The notes under the pieces are model-generated. The model was given only the letters and a program-made list of their open reading frames with translations. It ran no database searches and was not told the origin of the DNA. Made by a program: the position numbers and the translations under genes. Source: Neobacillus paridis (lineage in GTDB: Bacteria; Bacillota; Bacilli; Bacillales; Cytobacillaceae). Taken from it: a DNA stretch of 64,000 nucleotides. Positions 1-10,320 of the stretch are shown piece by piece. Positions within the stretch are counted from its first letter, which is position 1, and each line of letters opens with the position of its first letter. The stretch is from assembly GCF_016765675.1 (NCBI RefSeq), contig NZ_JAESWB010000025.1:372001-436000 (forward strand), read 5' to 3'.

Positions 1-1704
1 TACTTCGGATTATGCCCCTTCCATGGAGAAAGTACTCCTTCTTTTTCGGTCTCACCCGATAAGCAGATTTTCCATTGCTTTGGCTGTGGTGCTGGTGGAA
101 ATGTTTTTACTTTCTTAATGGAGCTAGAGGGCATTTCATTTCAAGAGTCCGTAATCAAACTAGCCTCCCGGGCGAATATTGACCTTGAGATCAAGCTAAA
201 CATCGCACAAACGGAGAATAAACAGTCTAAAGAGCTGCAAGCAATGAAAGATGCTCATGAGCTGTTACGTAAATTTTACCATCATTTGCTGGTCAATACA
301 AAAGAAGGTCAGCATGCGTTGGAGTATCTTTATCAAAGAGGTTTTAGCCGGGAATCAATCGATCAATTTCAACTAGGCTATTCGCTAAACTCTTGGGACT
401 TTGTCGCCCATTTTCTTTTAAAAAGAAATTTCTCCGCTGAATTAATGGAAAAAGCAGGACTTATCATAAAGCGTGAGAGAGATGGAACATTTTTTGATCG
501 CTTCAGAGATCGAATTATGTTTCCAATATTTGACCGAAATGGAAATACGATTGCTTTTTCCGGGAGATCGCTTGGGGGCGAAGACCCTAAATATTTAAAT
601 AGTCCCGAAACGGCAATCTTTAATAAAAGCAAAATTTTATACAATTATCATCAGGCAAAATCCAGTATCAAAAAATTGCGTCATGCCGTTTTATTTGAAG
701 GCTTTGCCGATTGTATAGCAGCAAGTCGTGCTGGGGTCGAAAACGGCATTGCCACAATGGGTACATCGTTGACGGATGAGCATATTTCGCTGTTACGTCA
801 AGGCGTCCAATCCGTGATTATTTGTTATGATTCCGATAATGCCGGGATTGAAGCGGCATATCGCGCAGGATTGCATTTACAGGATGCTGGTTTTGAGATA
901 AAAGTTGCGCTGATGCCTGAAGGTATGGATCCGGATGAGTACATTAAAAAAAATGGCCCCGATAAATTTCGTCACGAAGTGATTGAGGCCAGTTTAACCT
1001 GGATGGGCTTTAAATTTCTTTATTTCCGCAGGGGAAAAAACCTGCAAAATGAAGGAGATAGGCTAAACTATATCGAAGAAATAATAAAAGAAATCAGCAA
1101 ATTGCCAATGGCAGTGGAAAGAGATCATTATTTACGGCAGTTGGCGGATGAATTTTCTCTTTCATTAGATGCTTTAAAGCAGCAGCAAAAGCAATATTAC
1201 TTTGCTGAAAAAAGGAAAGCCAAAGGAAAAACCGGGCAGCCATTTAAACCTGCTGTTATCCCTAGACAAGCAAAAGAATTAAAACCTGCCCATTATTCTG
1301 CAGAGCAATATATAATTGCTCATATGCTAAAAGATCGTGACATGGTATATAAAGTCCAGGATTTGCTTGCAGGAAATACATTTAATATTGATGAGCATCA
1401 GGCAATTGTCACTTATCTGCTGGAATTTTATGAAGAGCACTCACAACCAGATCCTGCTGCCTTTTTAACCTATATACAAGATGATAATCTTAGAAGAATG
1501 GTTGCAAATATTGAAATGTTGTCGATTAATGAAGAGTTAACCGACCAGGAATTATCTGATTATATCAAACAGGTGTTGAATTACAAAAAAATGTTAATGA
1601 TAAAGGAAAAAGAGGAAAAACAGAAAGAGGCAGAACGGCAAAAGGATTATTTAAAAGCAGCTATTATTGCAAATGAAATTATTCAATTGCGTAAATCATT
1701 ATAG
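1..1704 (+). CDS. dnaG: DNA primase, 5'-truncated by window edge
   Basis: Synthesises RNA primers at the replication fork with the DnaB-type helicase. The reading frame is open from base 1, so the gene starts upstream; about 35 N-terminal residues are missing compared with the ~600-residue family. The CHC2 zinc-binding domain is visible at the very start (fragment residues C5, H8, C26, C29). The Toprim catalytic core follows, with the acidic EGFADC segment near residue 232 and the DSDNAG metal-binding motif near 279. The C-terminal third is the helicase-interaction region. It lies 40 bases before sigA with no terminator between them, as in the classical macromolecular-synthesis operon. Confidence 0.97.
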   Translation, partial: YFGLCPFHGESTPSFSVSPDKQIFHCFGCGAGGNVFTFLMELEGISFQESVIKLASRANIDLEIKLNIAQTENKQSKELQAMKDAHELLRKFYHHLLVNTKEGQHALEYLYQRGFSRESIDQFQLGYSLNSWDFVAHFLLKRNFSAELMEKAGLIIKRERDGTFFDRFRDRIMFPIFDRNGNTIAFSGRSLGGEDPKYLNSPETAIFNKSKILYNYHQAKSSIKKLRHAVLFEGFADCIAASRAGVENGIATMGTSLTDEHISLLRQGVQSVIICYDSDNAGIEAAYRAGLHLQDAGFEIKVALMPEGMDPDEYIKKNGPDKFRHEVIEASLTWMGFKFLYFRRGKNLQNEGDRLNYIEEIIKEISKLPMAVERDHYLRQLADEFSLSLDALKQQQKQYYFAEKRKAKGKTGQPFKPAVIPRQAKELKPAHYSAEQYIIAHMLKDRDMVYKVQDLLAGNTFNIDEHQAIVTYLLEFYEEHSQPDPAAFLTYIQDDNLRRMVANIEMLSINEELTDQELSDYIKQVLNYKKMLMIKEKEEKQKEAERQKDYLKAAIIANEIIQLRKSL

Positions 1705-1744
1705 ATTTAGTTTACTGTCTTTGATTTTGGAAGGAGGGTTTCCT

Positions 1745-2878
1745 ATGGCTGCTGAAAAATCAGCCCGGTCACAGGAGGTCGAGAATGAATTGACCTTAGA
1801 ACAGGTGAAACAACAATTAACAGAAGTAGGAAAAAAAGTCGGCGTCCTTGCCTATGATGATATTGCTGAAAAAATGTCGCATTTTGATTTAGACTCACAT
1901 CAAATGGATGAATTCTATGAGTTTCTTGGTGATCAGGGAATTGAATTAGTCGGTGATGGCGATGATGAGGATCCAAGCATCAAAGATTTAGCGAAAGAAG
2001 AAGACGATGATGAATTTGATTTGAATGATCTAAGCGTCCCGCCAGGTGTAAAAATTAATGATCCAGTTCGTATGTACTTAAAGGAAATTGGCCGCGTTAA
2101 CCTGCTCTCGGCCGAAGAGGAAATCGAGTTGGCGCATCGTATTGAACAGGGAGATGAAGAAGCAAAGCGGCGTCTTGCGGAAGCAAATCTTCGCCTGGTT
2201 GTAAGTATTGCAAAGCGCTATGTCGGCCGGGGAATGCTGTTTCTCGATTTAATTCAAGAAGGAAACATGGGCCTCATTAAAGCCGTTGAAAAATTTGATT
2301 ATCGAAAAGGATTTAAGTTTAGTACTTATGCTACATGGTGGATTCGTCAGGCCATTACCAGAGCGATTGCGGATCAAGCAAGAACCATCCGTATCCCGGT
2401 TCATATGGTCGAAACGATTAATAAACTTATTCGGGTACAGCGGCAATTACTGCAAGATCTTGGCCGTGAACCAACTCCGGAGGAAATTGCCGAAGATATG
2501 GATTTAACACCGGATAAGGTTAGAGAAATCTTAAAAATTGCTCAAGAACCTGTTTCATTGGAGACACCAATCGGTGAAGAGGATGACTCCCATCTAGGAG
2601 ATTTCATTGAAGATCAGGATGCCACCTCCCCTTCTGAACATGCTGCCTATGAGCTATTAAAAGAGCAGTTGGAAGATGTCCTTGACACCTTAACAGACCG
2701 TGAAGAAAACGTCCTTCGTCTCCGGTTTGGTCTCGATGATGGCCGGACTCGGACACTGGAAGAAGTCGGAAAGGTATTTGGTGTCACCCGCGAGCGTATT
2801 CGGCAAATTGAAGCAAAGGCCTTGCGAAAACTGCGTCACCCTAGCCGCAGCAAACGCCTAAAAGACTTTTTAGAATAG
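1745..2878 (+). CDS. sigA: RNA polymerase primary sigma factor SigA
   Basis: Housekeeping sigma-70 factor that recognises TTGACA/TATAAT promoters; 377 residues, the usual Bacillus length. An acidic N-terminal region 1.1 is followed by region 1.2 ([11 protein letters not shown]), region 2 with the [13 protein letters not shown] segment that melts and binds the -10 element, region 3, and region 4 with its helix-turn-helix ([20 protein letters not shown]). The start is the ATG at 1745 because a strong Shine-Dalgarno sequence (AAGGAGGG, 1731-1738) lies 6 bases upstream; the frame is open further upstream to 1667 but inside the dnaG 3' end. Cotranscribed with dnaG and closed by a hairpin terminator. 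Confidence 0.98.
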   Translation: MAAEKSARSQEVENELTLEQVKQQLTEVGKKVGVLAYDDIAEKMSHFDLDSHQMDEFYEFLGDQGIELVGDGDDEDPSIKDLAKEEDDDEFDLNDLSVPPGVKINDPVRMYLKEIGRVNLLSAEEEIELAHRIEQGDEEAKRRLAEANLRLVVSIAKRYVGRGMLFLDLIQEGNMGLIKAVEKFDYRKGFKFSTYATWWIRQAITRAIADQARTIRIPVHMVETINKLIRVQRQLLQDLGREPTPEEIAEDMDLTPDKVREILKIAQEPVSLETPIGEEDDSHLGDFIEDQDATSPSEHAAYELLKEQLEDVLDTLTDREENVLRLRFGLDDGRTRTLEEVGKVFGVTRERIRQIEAKALRKLRHPSRSKRLKDFLE

Positions 2879-2894
2879 ACATGTATGGATCCAA

Positions 2895-2926
2895 AGTTTA
2901 CTTCGGCAACGGAGTAAACTTTTTTA
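2895..2926 (+). terminator. Rho-independent terminator after sigA
   Basis: Perfect 8-bp stem AGTTTACT/AGTAAACT around a 10-base loop, followed directly by a T run. It ends the dnaG-sigA transcript 17 bases after the sigA stop. Confidence 0.9.
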
Positions 2927-3079
2927 TTTGTTTACTATTAAGATTATTTTACTGAATTGTCTCTCACTTTGCAAATGGTCCCTTGAACTTTTTCCTAGAT
3001 ATTGTTTTTTTGGAAAATAGGGGCTGTTTTAGATATTTTTAAAAGATTATTTCAATTAAATAAGTTTAGGTCTTTTCCT

Positions 3080-3108
3080 TTGACAGCTTTTCAAGTAAAA
3101 TAGATAGT
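3080..3108 (+). promoter_or_regulatory. Probable SigA promoter of cccA
   Basis: A consensus TTGACA (3080-3085) is followed after 17 bases by GATAGT (3103-3108, 4 of 6 matches to TATAAT). It lies about 60 bases upstream of the cccA start and 155 bases after the sigA terminator. The -10 element is weak; no operator is obvious. Confidence 0.55.
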
Positions 3109-3166
3109 GTTTGTGGGAGGATTTATATTTAAAGAACATGTTTACGTACATAAGGGAGGTTTTATC

Positions 3167-3526
3167 ATGAAACGAAATCCAGTTGTTCCTTTCATTCTCA
3201 TCATGGTCTTTGGGATTGCACTGATGTTCCTGTTGTCATTCAAAGGTCTTGGTGATATGAAAGAAGTGGCCAAAGGTGAGGGGAAAGGCACTGAGAAAAC
3301 AGAGACAGTTGCATCAAATCCAGAGGATATTTACAAATCCACTTGTGCAAGTTGTCATGGTGATCAATATCAAGGCGTAGTAGGCCCATCATTAAAGGGG
3401 ACTGGGCTATCAAAGGATGAGGTAAAAAATATCCTTGTTAATGGTAAAGGTACCGGTATGCCCCCCGGACTTTTAAAAGGAGATCAAGTTGATACAATGG
3501 CTGAATGGGTTTCTAAATTAAAATAA
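3167..3526 (+). CDS. cccA: Membrane-anchored cytochrome c550
   Basis: Small c-type cytochrome carrying electrons in the respiratory chain on the outer face of the membrane; 119 residues, as for CccA of Bacillus (120). An uncleaved N-terminal membrane anchor (about residues 7-25) is followed by a charged linker and a haem domain with the CASCH covalent haem site and the distal methionine in GTGMPPGLL. The start is the ATG at 3167 because AAGGGAGG lies 7 bases upstream; the upstream in-frame ATG at 3107 has no comparable ribosome site. Monocistronic, between its own promoter and terminator. Confidence 0.95.
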   Translation: MKRNPVVPFILIMVFGIALMFLLSFKGLGDMKEVAKGEGKGTEKTETVASNPEDIYKSTCASCHGDQYQGVVGPSLKGTGLSKDEVKNILVNGKGTGMPPGLLKGDQVDTMAEWVSKLK

Positions 3527-3552
3527 TCTCAATATAACTGTTTATAAAGAAA

Positions 3553-3585
3553 AAAGGTCCTTTGCATCTGTAAAGGACCTTTCTT
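3553..3585 (+). terminator. Terminator after cccA
   Basis: Perfect 11-bp stem AAAGGTCCTTT/AAAGGACCTTT with an 8-base loop, 27 bases after the cccA stop, ending in T residues. Confidence 0.88.
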
Positions 3586-3616
3586 ATACTAGTATTTAAA
3601 AAGTGTGGTGGATTTG

Positions 3617-4339
3617 TTGAATACAGATAAATTATCAGCTAGGTTAGCAACGGTGGCTAAATATGTCCCCAACGGAGCCAAAGTGGCAGACATCGGTTCC
3701 GACCATGCGTATTTACCCTGCTATTTAGCGAAAAATAACGGCATTGCCTATGCAGTTGCCGGTGAAGTGGCAGTTGGTCCGTTTCAATCAGCGGAGAGGA
3801 ATGTTAAGGCAGAAGGATTGTCTGGAGTGATTTCCGTCCGGCTGGGAGATGGACTTGATGTGATCCAGCCAGGTGAAGTTGATACTATCACAATTGCAGG
3901 AATGGGAGGAGCATTAATTACAAGTATTTTGGACAGGGGCAAGAAAAAGCTTACTTCTGTTAAAAGGTTAATCTTACAACCCAATATCGGAGCCATTTCG
4001 ATTCGCAAATGGTGTTTGGACAATAGCTGGGTCCTCTGTGCTGAAGAAATTCTTGAAGAGGATGGGAAAATCTACGAAGTACTAGTCGCGGAACAAGGTG
4101 GAGAGCCTTTAGCTCCTTATGATAAAAACCTGGATGCGGGTTTGTTATTTGGTCCACATCTGGCGAAAGAAAAAAATTCTGTTTTTAGGAAAAAGTGGCT
4201 GGCTGAAAAGCAAAATTGGGAGCGCATTTATCACCAGCTTGAAAAAGCAGCGGAGACGCCTGAAACAATGAAAAAAAAGCAAGAATTAATACATAATATC
4301 AAATTGGCTGAGGAGGTTTTACAAGATGAAAATTCCTAA
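3617..4339 (+). CDS. trmK: tRNA (adenine-N1)-methyltransferase TrmK
   Basis: SAM-dependent enzyme of the TrmK family, which methylates adenine 22 of tRNA. The N-terminal Rossmann fold carries the SAM-binding motif ADIGSDHAYLP near residue 27 and the TIAGMGG catalytic-site motif. The C-terminal third is a coiled-coil-like helical domain. The TTG at 3617 gives about 240 residues and an N-terminus (MNTDKLSARL) like B. subtilis TrmK, with GGTGG at 3607-3611 as a weak ribosome site; a GTG at 3605 is the alternative. Overlaps the next gene by 14 bases, so translation is probably coupled. Confidence 0.92.
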   Translation: MNTDKLSARLATVAKYVPNGAKVADIGSDHAYLPCYLAKNNGIAYAVAGEVAVGPFQSAERNVKAEGLSGVISVRLGDGLDVIQPGEVDTITIAGMGGALITSILDRGKKKLTSVKRLILQPNIGAISIRKWCLDNSWVLCAEEILEEDGKIYEVLVAEQGGEPLAPYDKNLDAGLLFGPHLAKEKNSVFRKKWLAEKQNWERIYHQLEKAAETPETMKKKQELIHNIKLAEEVLQDENS

Positions 4340-5441
4340 TGGTCATGAAATTATTCAATTATTTGAAAAATTTTCCCCTAAAGAATTGGCAATGGAAGGA
4401 GATAAAATTGGTTTACAAATCGGACGACTCAACAGAAAGGTAGAGCGTGTCATGATTGCCCTCGATGTGCTGGAAAATGTGATCGATGAAGCCATCGAAA
4501 AAGATGTTCAATTAATCATTGCCCATCATCCACCCATTTTTCGCCCATTAAAAAATATTCTTACTGACACGGTTCAGGGCAGGATGATGGCGAAACTCAT
4601 CAAATCTGATATCGCTGTCTATGCTGCCCATACCAATCTTGATATTGCCACCGGCGGAGTGAATGATTGGCTAGCGGAAGCGTTAGGTCTTGAAGAAACG
4701 GAAGTATTAGTGCCAACATTTGCTGAAAAGTATAAAAAACTGGTTGTTTTTGTTCCCCGAAGTCATGCAGAGCAAATTCGCCAGGTTCTTGGCGAAGCAG
4801 GTGCCGGCTTTATTGGAAATTACAGTCATTGTTCATTCTCTGCTGAGGGAACCGGCAGATTTATGCCGGGGGCTGAGACCCATCCTTTTATTGGCCAGTC
4901 GGGGAAGCTGGAAGTTGTTGATGAAGTTCGCGTCGAAACGATTGTTCCTGAGACCCTGCTGAAGAAGACCCTTTCCATGATGATTAAAGCTCACCCGTAT
5001 GAGGAGGTGGCTTATGATGTTTACCCGCTCGATAATAAGGGAGAGACATTAGGGTTGGGGCGAATTGGTAACATCCCAGAAATGACTTTAAAGGAATTTG
5101 CCGAAAAAGTTAAGACGGACTTAGAGGTTGAAGCAGTTCGTGTTGTCGGAGATTTAACGGCAAAGGTTAACAAAGTGGCTGTTTTAGGCGGTGATGGCAA
5201 CAAATATTTCAGCCATGCCAAGTTTAAAGGGGCAGATGTCTACGTAACTGGTGATTTTTATTACCATACTGCGCATGATGCGATGATGCAAGGCTTAAAT
5301 ATTGTCGATCCTGGTCATAACGTGGAAAAAGTGATGAAGCAAGGGTTAACGAAGACACTTCAAAAAATGTGCCACGGTGCTGGCTATGAAGTCGAAATTT
5401 TTCCTTCTGAAGTAAATACCGACCCATTCCAATTTGTTTAA
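4326..5441 (+). CDS. yqfO: NIF3-like dinuclear metal protein YqfO
   Basis: Member of the NIF3/GTP-cyclohydrolase-I-type-2 family: hexameric proteins with a dinuclear metal site and unsettled biochemical role. At 371 residues it is the long Bacillus form: two NIF3 halves, with IIAHHPPIFRPL (metal histidines) near residue 65 and the C-terminal YVTGDFYYHTAHDA segment, separated by an inserted CutA1/PII-like domain at about residues 130-235. The start overlaps the trmK stop and is preceded by GAGGAGG. The pairing trmK-yqfO is conserved in Bacillaceae; it may supply a metal or cofactor function. Confidence 0.93.
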   Translation: MKIPNGHEIIQLFEKFSPKELAMEGDKIGLQIGRLNRKVERVMIALDVLENVIDEAIEKDVQLIIAHHPPIFRPLKNILTDTVQGRMMAKLIKSDIAVYAAHTNLDIATGGVNDWLAEALGLEETEVLVPTFAEKYKKLVVFVPRSHAEQIRQVLGEAGAGFIGNYSHCSFSAEGTGRFMPGAETHPFIGQSGKLEVVDEVRVETIVPETLLKKTLSMMIKAHPYEEVAYDVYPLDNKGETLGLGRIGNIPEMTLKEFAEKVKTDLEVEAVRVVGDLTAKVNKVAVLGGDGNKYFSHAKFKGADVYVTGDFYYHTAHDAMMQGLNIVDPGHNVEKVMKQGLTKTLQKMCHGAGYEVEIFPSEVNTDPFQFV

Positions 5442-5468
5442 AAAAACCGGTCTGCGGACCGGTTTTTT
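5441..5468. terminator. Bidirectional terminator yqfO/ispH
   Basis: A 12-bp perfect stem AAAAAACCGGTC/GACCGGTTTTTT with a 4-base loop sits between the convergent yqfO and ispH stops. The A and T runs serve both strands. Confidence 0.92.
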
Positions 5469-5473
5469 GACTG

Positions 5474-6418
5474 TTAGTTAGCTGTTTTTACTTTTGGCAG
5501 AATCTTAGCAAGTGGCACCTTTTTCTGTCGTTCCCAGGTCGTTTCATCGTTTGGATCAAATTGTTCCAGGAACGATATCACTTCCTTTGTAATCGGCGTT
5601 GGGGTAGAAGCACCGGCGGTAACAGCCACCGTTTTTGCATCCTTGATCCAATCAATCTCCAATTCGGTAATATCGGCAATCCGGTAAGCTCTTGTATGGG
5701 CAATTTCTTCCGACACCTGGGCGAGACGGTTGGAGTTATTACTTTTTGGGTCGCCAACCACAATTGTCACATCTGCTTCCCCAGCCTGCTGGGCAACGGC
5801 CTCCTGACGTATTTGAGTGGCATGGCAAATTTCATTGTAAACCTCTACATGAGGATATTTTTCTTTTACCTTTTCCATTGTGTCATGAACATCCCATTGA
5901 CTCATGGTTGTTTGATTCGTCACAATCAGCTTGTCATGGTCAATATTTAACGCTTCGACATCTTCAGGAGTTTGTACAAGATAGACCATGCCAGGTGCTA
6001 CCCCAAGGGCTCCTTCAGGCTCTGGGTGTCCTTTTTTGCCAATATAAATGGTATAATAACCCTGTTTTGATTTCTCGAAAATAAGGTCGTGTGTCTTGGT
6101 GACATCAGGGCATGTTGCATCAAGCGTCACAAGCCCCTTTTTCTTTGCCAATTCCCGTACCTCCGGTGAAATTCCATGGGCCGTAAAAATAACCGTCCCT
6201 TTATCGACTTTTTCTAAAATCTCCTTGCGGTTATTTCCATCAAGGGTGATAATCCCTTCTTCGGCAAAAGCATCGGTCACATGTTTATTATGAACAATCA
6301 TACCTAGAATGTAGATTGGACGTGGCAGGGTTTTATCCAATGCAGCATTACGGGCGATGACCATGGCGTCTACAACACCATAACAATAGCCCCGCGGTGA
6401 AATTTTAATCACATTCAT
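5474..6418 (-). CDS. ispH: 4-hydroxy-3-methylbut-2-enyl diphosphate reductase
   Basis: Last step of the MEP isoprenoid pathway: reduces HMBPP to IPP and DMAPP with a [4Fe-4S] cluster. 314 residues, equal to B. subtilis IspH. The three cluster cysteines are C12 (SPRGYCYG), C103 (LDATCPDV) and C198 ([11 protein letters not shown]), and the substrate-binding motif TAHGISPEV is present near residue 80. An AGGAGG ribosome site lies just upstream. The partner enzyme ispG is 8 kb away in this window, so the pathway genes are local but not in one operon. Confidence 0.97.
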   Translation of the reverse strand: MNVIKISPRGYCYGVVDAMVIARNAALDKTLPRPIYILGMIVHNKHVTDAFAEEGIITLDGNNRKEILEKVDKGTVIFTAHGISPEVRELAKKKGLVTLDATCPDVTKTHDLIFEKSKQGYYTIYIGKKGHPEPEGALGVAPGMVYLVQTPEDVEALNIDHDKLIVTNQTTMSQWDVHDTMEKVKEKYPHVEVYNEICHATQIRQEAVAQQAGEADVTIVVGDPKSNNSNRLAQVSEEIAHTRAYRIADITELEIDWIKDAKTVAVTAGASTPTPITKEVISFLEQFDPNDETTWERQKKVPLAKILPKVKTAN

Positions 6419-6604
6419 CTATGGAATCCTCCTAAAAGGCAATTTTAGTAGTTTATATGTTTATTATATATAACTGGTATGAATATTACAAAGATACATT
6501 TTTCCTTTAAGCAAAAGCTTGCTGTTCATTACTCATCATCCGTCCTTATTTCGAGTTTTCTTAACAAAAAGAATACCGGTTCGTGGGATCCGGCATTCAT
6601 TACA

Positions 6605-7294
6605 CTAAATATATAATTTGGGTTTGGAAGAACCTCTCCGGTATAATGTCTCCGTTGCCGAACCCGTTTGATTACGGGTGTTCGATGTTTTAGGCTGGTT
6701 GGTGACTTTTCGCGTTGTTTTTGCGGTTGTGTTTTCCTTTTGCTTGGTGTCATGAGTCTTTGCATGGGCCGTCGTTTTTTGGGCTGTGGCAGAAGACTCT
6801 TCTTCAGTCGTATTAGGGGAATCTTTCATTCCGCGGTAAAGTTTCCAGAGCGCCGGAAGATTTCTAACTAACGGTCCATACTGTTGTACCATTGGACCGA
6901 TTGCTTGTGCGGTTTTGATAACCTGCTGGGTATTATTCAAAAAGCCGACAAGGCCTCCACCACCTCCGGAACCGGAAAGAGATTGAAGCAATCCGCCGCC
7001 ACCGGCTCTTCCAGCTCCCCCCATTAATCCTCCAGCTCCTTGCATTGGACCCATCATTCCACCCGGCCCACCGGTTGGGGCAGCTCTTCCCAATAGTCTT
7101 GAAAGTAATCCGCCGCCTCTTCCCATTTGCGGAGCACCTCCACCCATCAATCCGCCAAATGGATTACCTTGCGGCCCCATCATCGGGGGGCGTCCGCCTC
7201 CAAATAAATTCAATCCGGGTCCCATAGGAGGTCTTCCGCCAAATAATCCCGGTCCCATTCCACCTTGCATCGGCATTCTTGGTCCTGGCAGCAT
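6605..7294 (-). CDS. yqfQ: YqfQ/VrrA-type glycine-proline-methionine-rich protein
   Basis: Function unknown. The first ~125 residues are low-complexity (repeated GGRPPMGPG, GGGLL and GGAG blocks), then a more ordered stretch of about 55 residues (TQQVIKTAQAIGPMVQQYGPLVRNLPALWKLYRG) typical of the YqfQ family, and a basic Thr/Lys-rich tail. No signal peptide or membrane segment is clear. The ATG at 7294 has AAAGGAGG 6-8 bases upstream. Position between ispH and cshB matches B. subtilis yqfQ. The 185-base stretch on its downstream side up to ispH holds no gene. Confidence 0.8.
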   Translation of the reverse strand: MLPGPRMPMQGGMGPGLFGGRPPMGPGLNLFGGGRPPMMGPQGNPFGGLMGGGAPQMGRGGGLLSRLLGRAAPTGGPGGMMGPMQGAGGLMGGAGRAGGGGLLQSLSGSGGGGGLVGFLNNTQQVIKTAQAIGPMVQQYGPLVRNLPALWKLYRGMKDSPNTTEEESSATAQKTTAHAKTHDTKQKENTTAKTTRKVTNQPKTSNTRNQTGSATETLYRRGSSKPKLYI

Positions 7295-7627
7295 CCCATT
7301 TTTCCTCCTTTCTAATCCTTTCCAATATGAATCGGGAAAGGTCGCTTATTCTTCTGTAAACCAAGGATCATCTTAAGAATATGAATGGCATATGAAAGCC
7401 GAAAATTTCATTTATACTTCTTGTTTTAAAGTATGCATCTACTTGTATTTTGCCTTAGGTAATCGACACAGAAGAAAGTATTAAAATGCCGTTGAAAAGT
7501 AAATGATGGTAACAAAAGATTACAGACTGGAGATATATGAGAAAGTTTATTATAATTGGATGATGGAACAAAAATGAAAACACTTGTGCATTAGCATATT
7601 AGACTGGTCGTAATAAGGAGCCAATAT
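7295..7627. promoter_or_regulatory. Intergenic region yqfQ/cshB with probable cshB promoter
   Basis: A 333-base stretch between divergent genes. TATAAT at 7551-7556 is preceded 17 bases earlier by TGGAGA (7528-7533, 4 of 6 matches to TTGACA), giving a ~65-base leader to cshB. Apart from the yqfQ ribosome site at 7300-7308 I see no other conserved element or ORF. Confidence 0.5.
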
Positions 7628-8941
7628 ATGAAAGAAAATCGATTTAACCGTTTTAAGTTTCAACCTTTTATTATTGAAGCCATTCAAAGGCTTGGATTTT
7701 ACGAGCCTACGGAAATTCAGGAACGGATGATCCCAACTGTGTTAAAAAGGAAGAGTGCGATTGGCCAATCGCAAACAGGAACAGGGAAAACCTTAGCTTA
7801 TGTCCTTCCGATTCTGGAAAAAATAAACCCCGGGAACAAACACGTTCAGGCAGTGATCACTGCCCCAACGAGAGAGCTTGCTTCCCAGATCTATCAACAA
7901 ATTATTAAAATAACCGAAGCTTATCCGCAGCAGCTCATTGTAACGAAGCTATTTGTTGGGGGAACGGATAAGCAGCGAACGATTGAAAAACTTAAGGTCC
8001 AGCCGCATATTGTGGTCGGGACTCCGGGCAGAATTAATGATTTGGTCCAGGAGCAGGCATTATTTGTTCATACGGGCGAAATTCTCGTTGTTGATGAAGC
8101 GGATATGATGCTTGATATGGGCTTTATTGAAGATGTCGATAAAATTGCAGCTAAAATGCCGGAAAACCTGCAAATGCTTGTTTTTTCAGCAACGATTCCT
8201 GAAAAATTAAAACCGTTCTTGAAAAAATACATGGAAAATCCGGAAATGATTCAGATTGAACCGAGAAGGAAAACAGCGGAAAATCTGCAGCATTTTCTCT
8301 TGCCCTCAAGACATCGTAATAAAAAAGAATTGGTTCATGACGTCCTCGTCAGCCTTAATCCCTATTTAGCGATTGTTTTTACGAATACAAAAAAGATGGC
8401 CGAAGAACTGGCAGATTTTTTAAATGAAAAAGGATTAAAGGTAGGCAGAGTTCACGGCGATTTGACACCAAGAGAACGAAAAAAAATGATGAAGCAAATT
8501 CAAGACCTCGAGTTTCAGTATATTGTTGCCACGGATTTGGCTTCTAGAGGTATTGATATCGAAGGAGTCAGCCATGTCATCAATTATGAACTTCCTGCTG
8601 ATTTAGACTTCTATATTCATCGTGTAGGCCGAACTGCCAGAGCAGGAAGTGCAGGGATTGCGATGACCATTTATGAGTTATCGGACGAGGATGCCTTAAT
8701 TCGTCTTGAAAAAATGGGAATACAGTTTCAAAATGTTGATTTTAAAAAAGGCGAATTGCTTAAAATTGATGATCGAAATCGTCGAAAATCGCGAGTAAAG
8801 CAGGCTGACGAAGTAGATAAGATGGCAAAGTCGATGATCAAAAAACCAAAAAAGGTAAAACCCGGCTATAAAAAGAAAATGCAATCAGAAATGGAAAAGA
8901 TCAAAAAACGGCAACGAAAAATAAATCAGAAAAAAGGATAA
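7628..8941 (+). CDS. cshB: DEAD-box RNA helicase CshB
   Basis: ATP-dependent RNA helicase that, in Bacillus, helps unwind mRNA in the cold and in ribosome or RNA turnover. All helicase motifs are in order: Q motif near residue 28, Walker [14 protein letters not shown] segment near 52, PTRELA, TPGRI, DEAD (near 157), [30 protein letters not shown]. The last ~70 residues are a Lys/Arg-rich tail for RNA binding. AAGGAG lies 8 bases before the ATG. The nfo gene begins 20 bases after its stop, so both are probably one transcript. The name CshB (YqfR) rests on synteny and length (437). Confidence 0.94.
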   Translation: MKENRFNRFKFQPFIIEAIQRLGFYEPTEIQERMIPTVLKRKSAIGQSQTGTGKTLAYVLPILEKINPGNKHVQAVITAPTRELASQIYQQIIKITEAYPQQLIVTKLFVGGTDKQRTIEKLKVQPHIVVGTPGRINDLVQEQALFVHTGEILVVDEADMMLDMGFIEDVDKIAAKMPENLQMLVFSATIPEKLKPFLKKYMENPEMIQIEPRRKTAENLQHFLLPSRHRNKKELVHDVLVSLNPYLAIVFTNTKKMAEELADFLNEKGLKVGRVHGDLTPRERKKMMKQIQDLEFQYIVATDLASRGIDIEGVSHVINYELPADLDFYIHRVGRTARAGSAGIAMTIYELSDEDALIRLEKMGIQFQNVDFKKGELLKIDDRNRRKSRVKQADEVDKMAKSMIKKPKKVKPGYKKKMQSEMEKIKKRQRKINQKKG

Positions 8942-8961
8942 CTGGATGGGGGAGAAAGACG

Positions 8962-9855
8962 ATGTTGAAAATCGGCTCACATGTTTCCATGAGTGGAAAA
9001 GACATGCTCTTAGCCGCAAGTAATGAGGCGGTTTCTTATGGTGCCAATACATTCATGATTTATACCGGGGCACCACAAAATACGCGAAGAAAAAAAATTG
9101 AAGACTTAAATATAGAAGCTGGAAGAAAACATATGGAGGAGCATGGAATTACCGAAATTGTTGTCCATGCCCCTTATATCATCAATATTGGTAACACTGC
9201 AAATCCAAATACATTTGATTTGGGAGTACGGTTCCTGACTCAGGAAATTGAACGAACAGAGGCAATCGGAGCCAAACAAATTGTTTTGCATCCCGGTGCC
9301 CATGTCGGCGCTGGCCCTGAAGCCGGTATCAAGAAAATAGTAGAAGGGCTGAATGAAGTATTAACAGGGAAGGAACAAGTTCAAATTGCCCTGGAAACAA
9401 TGGCCGGTAAAGGGTCGGAATGTGGAAAATCGTTTGAGGAACTGGCGATGATTATGGATGGAGTTCATTACAATGAGAAGTTATCGATTTGCTTTGATAC
9501 TTGTCATACACATGATGCTGGCTATAATATTGTCGAAGATTTCGATGGAGTTCTCAACGAGTTTGACAAGATTATTGGGTTGGACAGGCTGAAAGTACTC
9601 CATATAAATGACAGCAAAAATCCAATCGGAATGCGCAAGGACCGTCATGAAAATATTGGCTTCGGTCATATTGGGTTTAAGACGCTAAATTATATTGTTC
9701 ATCATCCACAATTAGAGGAGATTCCGAAAATCCTGGAAACACCATTTGTTGGTGAAGATAAGAATAATAAAAAAGCACCATACCGATTTGAAATTGCCAT
9801 GCTTCGCGATCAGAAATTCGATGAAGACTTATTGGAAAAAATCATGCAAAGTTAA
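8962..9855 (+). CDS. nfo: Endonuclease IV (AP endonuclease)
   Basis: Cleaves DNA 5' of abasic sites in base-excision repair. 297 residues, the family length. The TIM-barrel zinc ligands occur in family motifs: VVHAPYI (residue ~68), IVLHPGAH (~111), ALETMAGKG (~146), [12 protein letters not shown] (~180), LHINDSKN (~217), [11 protein letters not shown] (~230) and LETPF (~262). A GGGGGA ribosome site precedes the ATG. It is cotranscribed with cshB, as in B. subtilis yqfR-yqfS. Confidence 0.97.
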   Translation: MLKIGSHVSMSGKDMLLAASNEAVSYGANTFMIYTGAPQNTRRKKIEDLNIEAGRKHMEEHGITEIVVHAPYIINIGNTANPNTFDLGVRFLTQEIERTEAIGAKQIVLHPGAHVGAGPEAGIKKIVEGLNEVLTGKEQVQIALETMAGKGSECGKSFEELAMIMDGVHYNEKLSICFDTCHTHDAGYNIVEDFDGVLNEFDKIIGLDRLKVLHINDSKNPIGMRKDRHENIGFGHIGFKTLNYIVHHPQLEEIPKILETPFVGEDKNNKKAPYRFEIAMLRDQKFDEDLLEKIMQS

Positions 9856-9860
9856 AGAGC

Positions 9861-9891
9861 AAAAAGCTGTGCCTCGCTGCACAGCTTTTTT
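9861..9891. terminator. Bidirectional terminator nfo/yqfT
   Basis: 12-bp stem AAAAAGCTGTGC/GCACAGCTTTTT with a 6-base loop between convergent genes. Confidence 0.92.
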
Positions 9892-9902
9892 GGCCAATTT
9901 TG

Positions 9903-10160
9903 CTAGCTTTTCGCTAATTCCGTAAATAATTTGTTCACCTCTCGTGCAGTCTGCGGTCCGGCTGCTTTGGCGATTTCTCTAATTAATTTCGACCGCTCCC
10001 GGTCATCGAAAATATTAACATTTCTGCCTTTTAAGTATTCAGCAATTTTTCTTGCCTGCCCGCGAGTAACTGAAATATTAAATTGATTCGCATACTTCAT
10101 TAATTCTTCAGCAGTGATCGTGTTTATTTTATGATTGATAATGTTTTCGAAAATTTTCAT
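9903..10160 (-). CDS. yqfT: DUF2624 family protein YqfT
   Basis: Small (85 residues) basic cytosolic protein of the DUF2624 family, function unknown. It reads as mostly helical, with a conserved core TAEELMKYANQFNISVTRGQA followed by EYLKGRNVNIFDD. The ATG at 10160 was chosen because GGGGGAG lies 8 bases upstream; the upstream in-frame codons to 10211 encode a run without a ribosome site. It faces the zinc operon and shares its 160-base upstream region. Confidence 0.85.
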   Translation of the reverse strand: MKIFENIINHKINTITAEELMKYANQFNISVTRGQARKIAEYLKGRNVNIFDDRERSKLIREIAKAAGPQTAREVNKLFTELAKS

Positions 10161-10237
10161 CTTCATCACTCCCCCATGATAATGTATGAAGATACGGCGG
10201 GAGTGTGACACCGTATAATCAGGCGCCTCAGCCTGAC

Positions 10238-10299
10238 TTTACAATCAGCGACAGCTGTTGTATACTAACAAAAAAGTTAAATCGGAATGATTCTTAAAA
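10238..10299 (+). promoter_or_regulatory. znuC promoter with Zur-box-like operator
   Basis: TTTACA (10238-10243), 17 bases, TATACT (10261-10266) form a good SigA promoter. Immediately downstream, 10279-10299 begins with AAATCGGAAT, 9 of 10 matches to the left half of the Bacillus Zur box AAATCGTAAT, followed by a degenerate right half. The placement over the start of transcription suits repression by the Zur encoded by the same operon. The operator call is by eye. Confidence 0.6.
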
Positions 10300-10320
10300 A
10301 TAAAGGTGAGAGTATAGTGT

